From Hyalella azteca (Eukaryota > Arthropoda > Malacostraca > Amphipoda > Hyalellidae), in NCBI RefSeq assembly GCF_000764305.2, contig NW_025939085.1, forward strand, positions 62,001 through 126,000: a stretch of DNA of 64,000 nt, in the 5' to 3' direction. Positions 1-13,129 of this stretch are shown in pieces. The translations under genes were made by a program, and so were the position numbers. Each line of letters starts with the position of its first letter. The stretch's first letter is position 1. The notes under the pieces are model-generated. The model was not told the DNA's origin, did not search any database, and saw nothing but the letters and a program-made list of their open reading frames with translations.

Positions 1-2084
1 AAAATTGTCCAATTCGTGGAATTAAGAGAAAGATAGAGGACGATGAAAAGAATTTTCAACATTGCATTTAAAACAAAATTTCGAAAGTTGGAGACTTTAA
101 ACCAATAATGACAGCGCTAGTTAGTCTAAGGCTTTGACCCTGCTATGTTGAGACTTATTGGAACTTTGCTGTGTGAAAGCAGCAGCGATTTTCCACGTCG
201 AAAATATTTACAGGCTTGCCTCTATATGGCTAAGTGGAAGGATGATAATGGGCCATGAGTACATTGGCCCAAATTTTCAATAATGTAATATCACGAGGAA
301 ATTCCGTATAGCGGTAAAAAACGTTCGTAAAATAACGCGTTTGAAAATGTGATGATTTTACAGCCGTCGACACAACTTATACGACAATAATTCATATATA
401 ATGACCATCATCACTTTAGCTTTCGAGTTGAGTTAGAAGCAATAGTTTGGGAGTTTTTCGATGTTACTTAAGGAATTTTAACTCGGAACGTCGATGTATA
501 TCGATGCTCCATATCAGGCTGGCGTAACGGTCGAGCCGAGCCTCGCTTTCTAGACGGTGACTCAACAAAATTTTATCGCGGATTATTCGTAGTTGAGTTG
601 TGGCTTAGTTCTCTCAATCCTATTTCATTGTTAGCGCTAAATATGAGTTTTCGCTCACAGGCTGTTCGCATTTTCGTTTTAAGGTTTGTTTAGAAACTTG
701 ATGGTGCAGTGTTTTCTTGGGGTTCGTCCATACTGAGCTGTGAAGTGAGTTAAGTCTTCGTGGCAGGTCAAATACAGAACACTTGAGGACCTGAGAATTT
801 GAGGCTTGCTCATTGAATAAACAATTCTTCAAAATTCAAACGTGGGCAGAGGAATTGATTCACTGAGAGAGAAAATTATGAAATTTGGTAGGAAAAGAGT
901 ATAATAATTTGGGGAGTCATGTTACTGAAAAGTCACTTATTTTTGTCTTCAAATGGAAAATTTATATTCGCCTATGATAAGTTATGTCTTATAATAATAA
1001 CAACGGTAACCCTACTTATCAATAAAGCAGCGAAGATCTGCAAATAAATAATGTAAAAATTTTCTCATGATACATATGTTGTATAAAGAAGGCAAAGCAA
1101 CACGTGCATCTACAACGAACGGAAAATCCATGAATTGTACTCTGAAGTGCATCATCTCTGTCGAGTATTTATTTACATTGGTTCCTGTGTGGCCGACCAA
1201 TGAACGGCTGCTTGCCGGTTCGATTCGACTTGAACTCCCCGTAAAATGACCGATTACAATGCATGTGCACTGAGCTTTCGCTGCTGCCCCGAAGACACTC
1301 CGCCGCCTCATTTTTTGCCTGCGCTTCTAATTTGGTGCTATTTTGGTAGCATGCTTTCGGAAATCGTCAAGGAATAACAGTTCGAAATTGAGCGTTATGT
1401 GAATACCGGAGATCATGATTATTAAGGCAGAAATAATTATTGAAACAGAAAACTCATTCATTCGCGTCTCAACTATGTTACCATGTGAACATAGGTCTTG
1501 TGTGTCAACACGATTTTTGGTGCTATATAATTTGGTAAAAGTTAGATAGACTCGATGAAAATTACTACATTGAATACCGACTCCATGTACATAGGTTTGT
1601 ATGGAAATGGGTGGCTGATAAATAATACAGTTATTTGTTCTCTCAAGTAAACAATAAAATATATTTATAGGACAATGAGCTTAAGGCGTTGCTCAATGGC
1701 TAGACATAAATTTTTAATGCATAACATTCTTGGTGGCGACGCCTATTGTATTATGGATCGCACTCACCCAAACCAATGAGAAAACGGACTGCTGAAGTGA
1801 AGAGAAGAAACATAAAGCAAGCTTATTGCTTGCAAAGGAAAGGAGTCATAAAAAATATAATTGAGAAGGTTCAGGTTCATGTATCTTGAACATTGTCCTT
1901 AACAATGTTAAATTTCTAGTCATGATGAATATTTTTGATTGAACCGCTCTGATCTCGCTTGAATAACTGCTTGGTATCCACAATTGCAGTGAATTTGATT
2001 TAGTTTACAATTTCAATGTGATCCGTATCTGCAATTTCACTGGTACACAAACATTGAGAGAAGTTCTGCGAATAGTACTCACAT
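1..2084. other. No gene seen
   Basis: AT-rich sequence. The ORFs here (up to 99 codons at 1012-1311, minus) show no recognisable motif, splice context or codon pattern. No repeat structure stands out. Confidence 0.6.
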
Positions 2085-2459
2085 AATTGCAGCCTGCGCA
2101 GTGATGGATTGGCGATTGGCAGCCCATCGAATGACGTCATCCATGCGTCACTGATGCTTCATTTACGGTGTTTTGAAGGCTAGAGGCCTTGAGACACCCA
2201 AGTGTTTCAAAACAGTGGTCAATTTCCTCTCAGTGTAGTCGAGTGACCTGGCACATATAGTGGTCCAATTGCAGCCTGCGCAGTGATGGATTGGCGATTG
2301 GCAGCCCATCGAATGACGTCATCCATGCGTCACTGATGCTTCATTTACGGTGTTTTGAAGGAGTTTTGAAGGCTAGAGGCCTTGAGACACCCAAGTGTCT
2401 CAAAACAGCGGTCAATTTTCTCTCAGTGTAGTCGAGTGGCCTGGCACATATAGTGGTCC
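2085..2459 (+). repeat. Direct tandem duplication of a 182-bp unit
   Basis: Copy 1 is 2085-2266 and copy 2 is 2267-2459. They are nearly identical except for an 11-bp insertion in copy 2 that repeats the local TTTTGAAGG. Each unit carries the palindrome TGACGTCA (2132-2139 and 2314-2321), the CREB/ATF recognition octamer. Each also has an inverted pair GTTTTGAA and TTCAAAAC about 40 bp apart. High identity means a recent duplication. Confidence 0.9.
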
Positions 2460-2734
2460 GGTAGCTGCCTTCAAATTTGATGAACAATAATTTGATATGA
2501 TGAGGAACTTGCATTCAGGTCAACTATAGTGGCGAAAGAACTTGTAAGTAGCGTAATTTAAAGGAGAAAAACAGCAATAACGAGTAAGATGTGCATAGAA
2601 AATCCCACCCACAAAATCGGACGCAAACCACCACTTTTCATCCGTAAAAATCTCCTTCCGATTTTTTCGAGCCTCGGGAAATACTCGGACGCGGACGACA
2701 AAAGTACGGAGACGTGCTGAGTTGCATCCAGAAT

Positions 2735-3230
2735 TATTTGGAGGGGAAGATGGGGGAATGGAGGGGGTATAGAGCAGAAAGTAGAAAGGGGGGAAGATTG
2801 GACTCCGCTTCCCCAGAAATTCCGAGTTGATCAGGGGAAAATGTACAATCCGGAAAATGCTCCAGGGATGTAATGAGGAGGCATACGAGGGATATGGAAA
2901 GTGGGAGGAATACAAGGAATGCAATAGGAGGATAAGTTGGGTATGTGCTGGGAATGCATGAGGAGAGCATGTTTAGGGGAGTAACATGTCATAACAGATT
3001 CATTGAAATAGAAGGCTTAAGAAGAAGGGGTTATACGCATGAGAGGGGTGTGTGGGCAGAGGGGCGAAGAGCTGGGAATGCAGGAGGGGCACGTGGAGGG
3101 GGTGAGGCGTAGGGAATGCAGTTGAGGTGGTGAAGAGGGGCTGCAGGAAGGGCGCGAGGAAAGGGGGGAGACAACGGGAATGCCTCATGGAGAAAGGGGG
3201 TTGGGGAGGGGAAGACGTTTGCTGCATTAA
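2735..3230 (+). other. Purine-rich, G-run-rich tract
   Basis: The plus strand is strongly purine-biased, with runs of four to six G at about 2741-2795 and again at about 3163-3211, where GGGGG, GGGG and GGGG are separated by only two and one bases. No stop-poor frame resembles a protein; the minus-strand ORFs are Pro/Ser low-complexity artefacts. G-quadruplex or triplex formation is possible. Confidence 0.55.
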
Positions 3231-3263
3231 ACTTGCGAGCTCCCAGCACACCTCAGGCGCCCC

Positions 3264-3391
3264 CACAGCTGATGCAGCTGCTGTACTTGCAGCTGCTGTA
3301 CCTGCAGCTGCGGTACCTGCAGCTGCGGTACTTGCAGCTGCTGTACCTGCAGCTGCTGTATCTGCAGCTGCGGTACTTGCAGCTGCTATAC
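3264..3391 (+). repeat. 15-bp CTGCAG-type minisatellite (about 8 copies)
   Basis: The unit is close to CTGCAGCTGCNGTAC, where every copy contains the PvuII/PstI-like core GCAGCTGC. Because 15 is a multiple of three, ORFs run through it on both strands with Ala-Ala-Ala-Val-Pro or Thr-Ala-Ala-Ala-Gly patterns. I treat those as by-products and not as genes. Confidence 0.85.
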
Positions 3392-4212
3392 CAGCATTTT
3401 CGGAACATGCACCTGCGGTAGATGGATGCAGCTGTAGCGAATGCAGCTGCGTTACTGGCCTGCAATTTTCAGCGAAGATTGCGTTCACTGAACTTCGGCG
3501 CACGCAAGTGTTCATGAGTTACTCCCTGTACCTCTTAATTATGCTAGCAACATTAATTACATTAAACTCAAAAGCTTTGAATACAAATCTAAATAAGATT
3601 CGTGAAATTTATCTTTTAAATACCGGAGGATAACCCTTAAATATTTTCCTATAAAGAATAAGACAGGACTCACGTCAGATATGCGACGTCATCGGCAAAG
3701 GCAGTCTTGAGCCGGTGCAGCCTCAAGCTTTCGATGGCCTCGAGGGTTCTATGGCCTCAAGTGGAAGATAGAACTGGTAATGTTGTTCACATAAACATCA
3801 TAAATCGTATGTCGTAATGCTGCTGGCAGAAAGTGTTGGCGTTAAAGAAAAAGCAGCAAGGTTCAAGCTCCAGGCAACATAATCTATCGCAGTTTTTAAG
3901 GAAGATTCGCAGGTATGATGGCGAGTATAACTGAATAACTTGATCACAGAGAATGAAATTCATGAAGATCATTACATAATAAAATAAAAGGGATTAATTC
4001 ATCATCAATTTCATTCTATTCTATTCTATGAGTTAGAGTGTTCGACCGACGCACTGAGCACAGGTTACTCACGCCACGCTAACCTTGTCAAGGTACGCAC
4101 GCCGCCCCAGTTAACGCATCCCAGCTGGTAAAAGACTTTAGGCGAGCTAGAGCAGGATGCTGCTCAGACAAACTTTCCTTCTTTCGCGGGGCATGATTTA
4201 CTATTCATCCAT
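3392..4212. other. No gene seen
   Basis: Single-copy-looking sequence between two minisatellites. The ORF reading out of the 3264 repeat continues to 3633 but shows no motif. Confidence 0.5.
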
Positions 4213-4511
4213 GCTTATAGCATTAATTATTCCCCCTTGCTTATAGCATTAAATATTCCTCCTTGCTTATAGAATTAACTATTCCCCTTGCTTATATCAT
4301 TAACTATTCCTTCTTGCTTATAGCATTAACCATTCCCCTTGCTTATAGCATTAAATACTCCCCCTTGTTTATAGCATTAACTATTCCCCCCTTGCTTATA
4401 GCATTAACTATTCACCTTGCTTATAGCATTAACCATTCCCCCCTTGCTTATAGCATTAACTATTCCCCCTTGCTTATAGCATTAACTATTCCCCTTGCTT
4501 ATAGCATTAAC
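4213..4511 (+). repeat. Minisatellite of about 25 bp, 12 copies
   Basis: Twelve units begin GCTTATAGCATTAAC and end in a C-rich run followed by TT. Unit length varies from 25 to 28 bp through the number of C residues. The final unit is truncated. The long ORF at 4263-4670 is the translated repeat. Confidence 0.92.
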
Positions 4512-7431
4512 GCAATGTACATCATATATAATTTAAATATCGTGGCTTTCCATTACGGAGGAAAACGGGATATAATGAGGGAACAGAATTTTCACAACTA
4601 TTTCACCACTAGAGTTAAAGAAACACTAGGACAAGGGGAAACGTTTAACAGGAAAGCTACGCAATTATAACTAATAGAGACACGCTTTCTAACATTGAAT
4701 ACTAAATTAATTATGTAATGTCACTAGTTTTAATTTATCAGATCTTTTGCCGATTTTACATATTAAATGCAACAACTAATTTCTCTAGTCACGATACACA
4801 TATATGGATCATGGTTCATTGTTGTGCCAGGTCATATATTCTATATTGTCATATATCCGTGCTTTATCGTTTCCCACTCCATGCATGGCTTTGCTTATTT
4901 GTTACAAATTAATTTTGACGCATACCAAGTGTTCGAATAATTTAGAAGTCGTTCATCATAGTTAGAAATCAAGAATAATTGGCAGGGCAGCAAATGATGG
5001 TTTATATTCGTGGTAGAAAGCATAAACCCGCAAGCACGACTGCAGAGTCTGCCGGGTCAAAGGTCAGAGCTTGGAGTGCCACGTAGCAAGCGGTGCCGTT
5101 GCTGCATAGCAGGTTCCCACTAACGTTCTTTTTATTGCTTTTTGATGGCACTTCATGAAACTTCCACGCCGCTATGGCGAGACAATAGATAACTTATTTT
5201 ACCACAATGTCTCGGTAGTCCCGCGACGTTCTCCTCTGGGCAACATTTTCGGAAGTTACTAATAAATATACGGCTTTCTTACAACATTATTACCTTTTAA
5301 TCCTTGCTCTTAATTCCTGAAGTGTATAATCGAGAGATCCTAATAAATAAAGTTCCCTAATACTAAAATAAAATGACAAATTCAAGCTCGTGTACTTGAA
5401 TTTTCCACAAGAAATGAACGGTCAATGCTCGGTAAGCTGAAAGAAGAAAACTATCTCGTTTCGACATATCATCCGATATTGCGTGAGTTTCTTTCAACAC
5501 GAAATATTCCCCGTATGAACCTCAACCTCAACAAGAAATGGTCAGGCACTTTGAAGCCGATTCTTTCTCACAGGCCTCCACGAGCATTGATATTAGCTAT
5601 CAATTACATGATGATAATACATTACTGGAGGCAGCTCATGATTTATTGTTCATTATTATAACTCCGCGGGCAGTGAATGGCTGAGCAGACCACCGCATGA
5701 ACAGGAGCGATGTCTCGAACATTTAAAACTTTGATGGAATATGAGGAGTAAAAGAATAAATTTGAACAATTTCATTATATGAATAGATAATGATTTTATT
5801 TCTGTGGAGCTAGGTATTGAGTTCTGATACGATGCGACTATGATAATATTTCACAGAAACGTATTATTAGTCGCATTTAGGTTATTCAAAGTTAGATTGC
5901 ATCATAACTGAGGCAGAATAACACTAAACTAAGTAAATAACTTTTCAAATTAATTAGTACACAAGTAATTATTGCTTTAATTGTGACCGTCGGTCTGCAT
6001 AAGTTTAGATTCATTAAATGAATTACTTGCAACCCTTCCAGTTATCACCTGCTATCGTTTGCTGCATGTAACTGGGATAGTGATATCAGACCGATAGTGA
6101 TATCCTTCGCATCAGATCGAACTACACTTTGCTTAGATATATCTAAAGACGTGCTTAAAAATTCAGGAACGATATAAAATCATTGAGCAGTTCTAATTGT
6201 GCCGACGCTTGCACTTCTCGTAGATGTTTTACTTGATATTTTGTGAAATGAATCAAAATGAGAAAAATGGAATAGCAAATTTTTCCCAATATTTTGAGCT
6301 CTTGGATAGGACACCTACATCGTGGCTGGTGATGGACCCCCTCTGACAAGCCAAGAACAGCGCGCGAATGTAACAGGAGCGGTAGCGTCGGTACATAACG
6401 ATAGGCACTGAAATAACGAGTGTCTAGACGCTGGGTAGACGCGCTCTTTTTTCGACCTCGCGATCGAGCGCCAAGAGAGAGAAAGCTTCGCACCTACACT
6501 GCCAAGTGAACGAAACTCTACCGCGAGCTCAAACTGACCGACGAGGCATTGAACTCCTGACAAACCGAGTGAAACAATATGAATTTGGGCCAATAAAACG
6601 TATAGGTGGTCATGCACGATCGCGGGAAAAGTCATATCGTTGATTGAGCAAATTATCGTTATTGAAAGTAGCAACTTCGAAGACTGATGTGTCTACTATA
6701 GATCAGAGGGACTCAAAATGGCCGGCATTGTGTTCGACTCTTTGATGCATGCGGCAAAGAAAGCTCAATTTGTTGATGATGGCGACTCTGCCAGGCCGAG
6801 CTGAAATGTTAAGTAAACATCTCCTGGATTGCGATGCAATACGACGACATTTAACTTAGATCTATACATCGAATAATAATAAAACCTAAAAATATGTAAA
6901 ATTATTGTGCGGGATGACTGAGTGAGAGTAAATATCATGAATATTCTTTAAAAAATAAGCTTTTTTAGAGCAATTAGACAACATAGGCCGAGACTTGAGT
7001 GTGATCACACGGCACAGAAACTTTTTAAACATTTCTGCCAATGGTACAATTATTAGTTAATAAATGTAATAGTATGTAATGTAAATAATCGAAATAATCT
7101 GAACAATAATAATAGAATCTCGCTTTTTTATAAAATATTTTAGAGTATATTTCTTAAAAACCGAACGGTACGGAAAAGCCTTCTTGAAATATCTGAAGTG
7201 AAAAATATAATAGGATTTACAAATAATTATTACACAGTACATAACAATTTACTTCTACGTAACGAAATAAAATAAGATAATTCATGCAAAATAGCCCATG
7301 GAAGCCTTATAGAATAGCAAATATTGCACGGCATATTCGCCTATTAAGAACCGCTACGCTAGATTTACGTCTGTCAATCTTGAAAGTTTTATCGACGCCT
7401 TCGATAAGCTAAGGCAGTGAGATTATCAGCA
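4512..7431. other. No gene seen
   Basis: AT-rich sequence with a GC- and CpG-richer patch at about 6300-6560. Two overlapping minus-strand ORFs of 112 and 119 codons cross that patch. Neither shows a recognisable domain or splice sites of good quality. Confidence 0.5.
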
Positions 7432-7855
7432 GGAGCTTCGTGTCGTCTTGCCATATCTTCTTCACGGCCCATTAGAAGACTGGTCCTGGGCAAGATATTT
7501 TTTTCATACAGCCTTCTTCTAGGTCTGTTGAATGACTGTTCCTGGGCCTATACTTTCAAAAAAAGTTGAGAGATCGTAAGTTCATCAGCCAATCATTGAC
7601 GGCCTTTCGAGCCAAATCCACCAATCATAGACAAGAAAATAGAGCGTAAGTACTTACGTTCACTTAGCGAGTTTTGAAAGTATGGCCCCTGGTCAAGATC
7701 TTCTCTTCAACAGCCTTCTTCTCGGTCCATTGAAAGAATGATGCTGGGCAAGATCTTCTCACCATGCCACCTACTTCTCGGTCCGTTGAAAGACTGGTCC
7801 TGGGCAAGATCTTCTCACAATAAACCTTCTTCTCGGACTATTAGAGAGGTAGATT
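7432..7855 (+). repeat. Degenerate minisatellite of about 56 bp interrupted by a MITE
   Basis: About five diverged units share CTGGGCAAGATCTTCTC, then CTTCTTCTCGGTCC and GAAAGACTGGTC. One copy is split by the 144-bp insertion at 7544-7687. A weaker related segment is seen near 7940-7990. Confidence 0.75.
7544..7687. mobile_element. MITE with terminal inverted repeats, inserted in the 56-bp minisatellite
   Basis: The left end reads GGGCCTATACTTTCAAAA. The reverse complement of the right end reads GGCCATACTTTCAAAA, so the arms match with one or two indels. CCT flanks both sides (7541-7543 and 7688-7690), consistent with a 3-bp target duplication. Removing the element and one CCT restores a normal repeat unit. 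GGG-starting termini with 3-bp duplications would suit a PIF/Harbinger-type non-autonomous element, but the superfamily is an inference. It has no coding capacity. Confidence 0.75.
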
Positions 7856-9916
7856 TTCACATAAGGTTTTCTTACTTTGCTGCCTTCTGATCAGCCCATT
7901 ACTAAGCCTGATGCACTCCATGTCCTTCTCTTACAACCGACTCAGGAAGGCTGGTCCGGCATGTAAGATCTTCTCCTATTGCTGCCTTAATCTCACGCCA
8001 CTAGCCTCGTTACGCGCTGAGTTTCTGTCTCTCAAGTCTTCTTTCATTGGTTTCAAGTTGTAAAGTCATTAGTTTCTTGCCATCAGTTGTTTATTCATTC
8101 ACTCCTAAGGCGTGCAGTCGTGCACTCTAAATAGATTCTTTTATTTCATCAGCCTTATAGTGTCCATGTACACGTATCTATTTTTTCGGCAACTGTTTTA
8201 CAATGAAATGGATGCATTTCTCATATTAAATTTTGAATTGATTTGTTGGTTTACATGTCTGGCTTGTCTAGGGCGAGCTCTGGATCCTGGCCATGATCTT
8301 CTAGGCGACCGATTATTAAAATTGCATTATACAATATAATTGATCGCAGCGGCAATCTATAATTTCTTCTTCACGAAACTGTTTCGCTGTAAATGCAACA
8401 AAGATCAAACAATGAAAATTTTAATTAAGAACTAATGTGCAATAAACTACGAGTACATGTGCAACGAATAATTCCTGCTCCGGAACGACTTTAGGATAGT
8501 CAAGAGGCAAAGAAAGTAGTGCTGACATAGAGCAAGCGAGACGCAGTGTCATGCAGGCATGAGGCCAAGCAGCTAGACGGGTGTTCGTTCCCAACGATGC
8601 AACCATGACTTGGAATATCTTGGAATGCACCTCAAAGTGGGTCGATGGCTGCACTAGAAACTTTTTCGAGAAACATGCACGTAAAGATGAAATACTTAAG
8701 GCGAGAGGGTATAGAAGAAGTCATCAACTCGTTGGTTATACATTTTCTTAAAAGTCTCAGCCATTTCCGCATTTGTGTGCGTTTTGAGTCGTGGACATTT
8801 GAACTAAATAAACTGAAAACAATCAGTAAACTTAAATTTGTTTATGATTTTTAAATGGTAAGAAATTCAGCGAATGTATACTTCATCCACCAGGGTTTAG
8901 CAATGCACAGATTTTCCATGATAATGAAAAATCATAAAATCGAAATGAACCTCCATAAAAAAAATTAAAAAGTCTCAAACCTATTGGCGTCGTTGATCTG
9001 GCGGGTCTTGACAAAGCAAGTATTTTTTTCTGACTTATTAGTAATTTTTTTTGGATCCTTGAGGTCATCCGCGGACTAGAGAGGTCACAGCGGCCACGCT
9101 GGGGTCACACTCGTGTTCGACGCCTCTATGACTCCCACAAGTCTTCAATTTCTTCTTCTTTCCCAAGCTAGGGAACCGATTTACTGCCACTTTTGACTCA
9201 TTATCAGTCAAATAAAGTTCGTGGCTCGAAAATCCTGCTAAAAATCTCCAGTGTTTTTCGGTTGGCCAACTTTAATCAGTTTGGAGTCAGTAATAACCAT
9301 AGCAATGTTTTAGATTAAACATGAGTTATATTGAGCAGCGTTAAACATTAATGATAGAAAATCTTCGTGGGACTGACGACGCGTTTAGGAACTGCGCAAT
9401 AAATTTATTAATCACAGGCTAAAATAACGTTGCTAAATGATTTTTTTTGAGAGATGTTTCTCATGGCCTCAGGTTTATTTAGGAAATTTGTTGCTTCATA
9501 ATCGAAAATTATTCGCTGGTATCGAAGAAAGTTTTAATAAAAGTCCTTGTGATTCTCCTTTTCCAAACAAGAACGGTTTTTCAAATAGAAAATTTTTTGC
9601 TTTGAATTTGAAACGCCCATAAATTATCCGAAAATCTTGCTCAATTTAAGCTCCAAAATCCGTATTTATCCATCGTGAGTTTTTCATGAGTCAGCACGCG
9701 AAGAAATTTGAAACTAATTGTTATGTGATGAAAATAAATTTTAAAAAATCCATGAAAAAAGAAATTTTGATTTTTTCAACAGCGCGGAGAAGCTCAGCGC
9801 ACCATTTCATCTGTATATATTTTCCGGGCTCCCTTCAGAGTAATTTCGACGAATTTTATTGACAATTTGCCTATTTGTCACAGGTTGGGACTGACTCAAA
9901 AGATTACTCTGCTTTC
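7856..9916. other. No gene seen
   Basis: T-rich on the plus strand at about 7.9-8.2 kb. Short ORFs only, with no recognisable product. Confidence 0.5.
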
Positions 9917-10166
9917 AGACACGACCTTGAAGCGAACAACCAAGACATAAACTTTGTGCAGACTAAAGCACGACCTCATGCCCACCAAGACACGACCGTG
10001 TGCCGACCAAGACATGACCTTGTCTCGATCAAGAAACCACCATTTGGGCCGACCGAAATACGACCTTGTGTCGACTAAGGCACAACTTGGTGGCGACGAA
10101 GAGACGACTTTGTGCCGACCATGACACGGCCTTGTGCCGACCTTGATATGGCTTGGCGCCAGCCGA
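9917..10166 (+). repeat. Degenerate 22-bp minisatellite (about 11 copies)
   Basis: Units resemble AAGACACGACCTTGTGCCGA plus two bases. Most are exactly 22 bp, and one is 24 bp. ORFs on both strands (67 and 107 codons) are translations of the repeat. Confidence 0.8.
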
Positions 10167-12525
10167 GGCCAGCTATAAATGTCTACCAATACCCGGCATA
10201 GTATCGTGTGTATCATCAATTTGTATTTATATCAACATTATATCAACTAATGGTATATTTAAGGAAGTATTAGAAAATAGAGCATACAGAAGTAAAAAAA
10301 CCAGCCGTTACATCGCCGTAACATAAAACAATTAAATAGCGAGTCATGATATTAAATAAGTGATTGCCGAATAAAGCAGCCATAAAAAGAATCCACAAAA
10401 GACCAAAAAACCAAAGTTACTACATAATAAGCAACTCGGTGGGCACCTCGATCATTAAATATGAATTAGATTCAAGTCTTTTATCTCAGACTCAAATTAA
10501 AAACTATTTTCGAAACATATTCGGGTATTTTTCTGAAAAACAATATTAATTCATCATAAAATATTAATTTTTACCGGATTATATAAAAGCGTTATATAGC
10601 TAGCCTAGAGGTTCTATGGCATCACCACGCAAACCATTAATGCCCGTGTAGAGAGCTGCGCTGTACAGTGAACACCAAATATCGCTCTGTGAATTCCTAA
10701 GCTCGATCATACCTAAGAAATTCAGCGACTGATTTGCAGGGTGACTCCATTGCAGGGTATTTTACTTGTTCCTCGACTTGATAATCATGTGTTTCATTTA
10801 CGAGCGCCGATCAATTGCCTAGGAATTTATATTATTAGGGAGGATTGACTGGTGATATACCAGCCGGTGTCAACGTTCATGAGTAGCGAGGAAGTCAGAG
10901 GTGGATGAGTTGCGCTGTAGAAGGTGCCACGCATCTAGAAGACGATCATGGAGACTCGTAAAACGCAAATAAAATGGTGAAACGCGTAGTAAATGACATA
11001 TCCACATCTGGCAGCCCGATAAGATGAAGCGATAACACCGCCACTTCAGTGGTTAGTATCATTGTTCTTATCGATTGAATTACTCTCTGCATTACTTGCA
11101 CAGCGTGCAAAGCTCAGATCCGGGCGTTTACGGACGTGTTATCTCCGGGAGAACTCCTGTAAAACGCCTTTAAATCGCCTGTGTTTCATCAAGGCTATTA
11201 ATATGTCTTTTTTTTCCATTCGGGGCTGTGGTTCCTTCACATCCATTTTATTTGATTTATTTAGCTATTTATTTATATTCGTATAAGATTCATATCTGAA
11301 GAATGTCGTTCGATCCTGAAAATTTGTATTCATCGATCAAAAAATTGCTTCCCATTAACGAGACTCGGACAAACTTATTTAAACTGGGCCTTTTTTTTAC
11401 CAAAATAATTGACCAGCTACTGCGGCCCTGGTGAAGTTTTAAACAGTTTTACTATGTTTATGGTTTCATCAATGAAACATAAGAGAATTTGGAGAAATAT
11501 ACAAACTAAAGCATTGCTGGGTCCATTTGTGTAGATGAATTACTGTAATGAGGGCGCCGTGCACCATGCAGGAAGCGAATCGTATAAAAATAGGGCCTTT
11601 ATTTTCTCCACTGCAAAAACGGCAAGGAAAAGGCTTTATTTTAGTGAGTTATTTCTAAATGGTTATTTTACATGTTTATGATAATCCATCAAGGACTTTT
11701 ACAATGTTTACAGTGGCTTAAACGCATCTTTTAAATCAGCTTACACTGATTCATTTCTCATTAAAAATTCAAATGGTCTCAGTAATGTTTTAAAAGTCGA
11801 GTCAGCGATTATAATCTTGAAGCGAAGGTCGCACACGACCTTGCCAATCAAGCATTTTATCAGGGTCACATCACATGAAAAATTTGTTAACGGATAATGA
11901 GATAATTCCATTCTCAATAATTATGTTTGTCAACACGAAGTCTCGATGCCGGATGCTTGGAAGAAAAATAATTTTGTCGTACGTTTAATGAATACAGGAA
12001 AACATTTTTTAAACACTGCAACTGCTATATATGCGATGGCTTCACACGCTAATTTGAAAAGCATTGAGATATATAATTAAGCTCCAAGCGTACAGAAAAA
12101 AATGTTCATGTTCATATCACTTTCACGTGTCGGTGAAATTCGTGCGATTTGTTAGTCTTTTCGGACCAACATTCCAAGCAATAACAGTGCCAAATAATCA
12201 TCAATTGCCGTTGAATGACACTACAGCTGTCATTCTGATCTGCGGAATTTTTTAAATTAGAACTCTCACTGACGTAGACAACTTGAATCGCCATGCAACG
12301 CGTATATCCTGAGAATTTATAGGTTCATAACATCGTCACCCGAATGAAAAGCCTGTGATTTAGCGTGCGGAATGAAACTCAGTTGATAAAAGTTTGTTAA
12401 AGTTTGATGATATGCGAGAGTAGCCGGAGCAAGGAAGTGACAAGTAAGGCAGGTTGAAGCGCCAGCAGGAAATAGCGCAGAGGCGACGCTGAGCAACCAA
12501 TACCGAGAACTGCTTGCACCACAGT
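10167..12525. other. No gene seen
   Basis: AT-rich, with only short ORFs of no recognisable character. Confidence 0.5.
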
Positions 12526-12585
12526 CCCCGCACCCACATGTGGTGCCAGCCCATACCCCGCACCCACATGTGGTGCCAGCCCATA
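12526..12585 (+). repeat. 30-bp perfect tandem duplication
   Basis: Two adjacent identical units start CCCCGCACCCACATGTGG. Each contains the palindrome CCACATGTGG. Confidence 0.9.
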
Positions 12586-12635
12586 TACTGTGTCATGCTG
12601 TACTCATCGCTTGGTAAGTAAAATTTCTATTCATC

Positions 12636-12744
12636 ACATGGTATTCACAGTTCCTGCTCATAATGTGGCTAATAGTGTTCCTGAAAATAATATGGTATTT
12701 AAAGTTCGTGCTCATTACATGGTGAACAGTGTTCCGGATCATCC
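12636..12744 (+). repeat. Diverged repeat of about 27 bp, 4 copies
   Basis: Units alternate around ATGGTATTCACAGTTCCTGC and ATGGTGAACAGTGTTCC patterns. This explains the Val-Pro-rich start of the ORF at 12590-13000, which I do not call a gene. A short CA run follows at about 12759-12770. Confidence 0.6.
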
Positions 12745-13129
12745 CTGCGCACTGAAAACACACACACACACGTGTCTCAAACATTGCCACGACATCAAAC
12801 ATTTCACGGCATGTAAATGTTCCCCGGTGCAAACGGATTTAACTGAAGTGAAGCTGATTGATCAAAGAGATAGACTAAAATGCTGCGAAATAGATCTGCC
12901 AGTCGAGGTCACTGGATGCGCTTCAGAGTTGACGCCGCGAGAATGGTGGCCAAACGTGAGGTCCGCGGTGGGCACGGACGTTCTCAGGATTTATAATTAA
13001 TGTGAGCAAATTTATCTATCAATGTTACTTTAACGATGATTGTTGACCCTTAAATTAATTATATTACATCAGCACCTAAATAATTTGACGTAAGTACGAA
13101 TATAAGAGAATAGAATAGAGCAGAAGTGT

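Noticed and set aside
3000..3633. Ala/Thr- or Ala/Val-rich ORFs on both strands resembling cuticle or silk-like repeats
   Set aside because: The repeat unit is 15 bp, so all frames stay open. There is no signal peptide, splice context or flanking coding character.
4263..4670. 135-codon ORF with repeated hydrophobic segments that look like membrane spans
   Set aside because: It is the translation of the 25-bp minisatellite, so the hydrophobic periodicity follows the DNA repeat.
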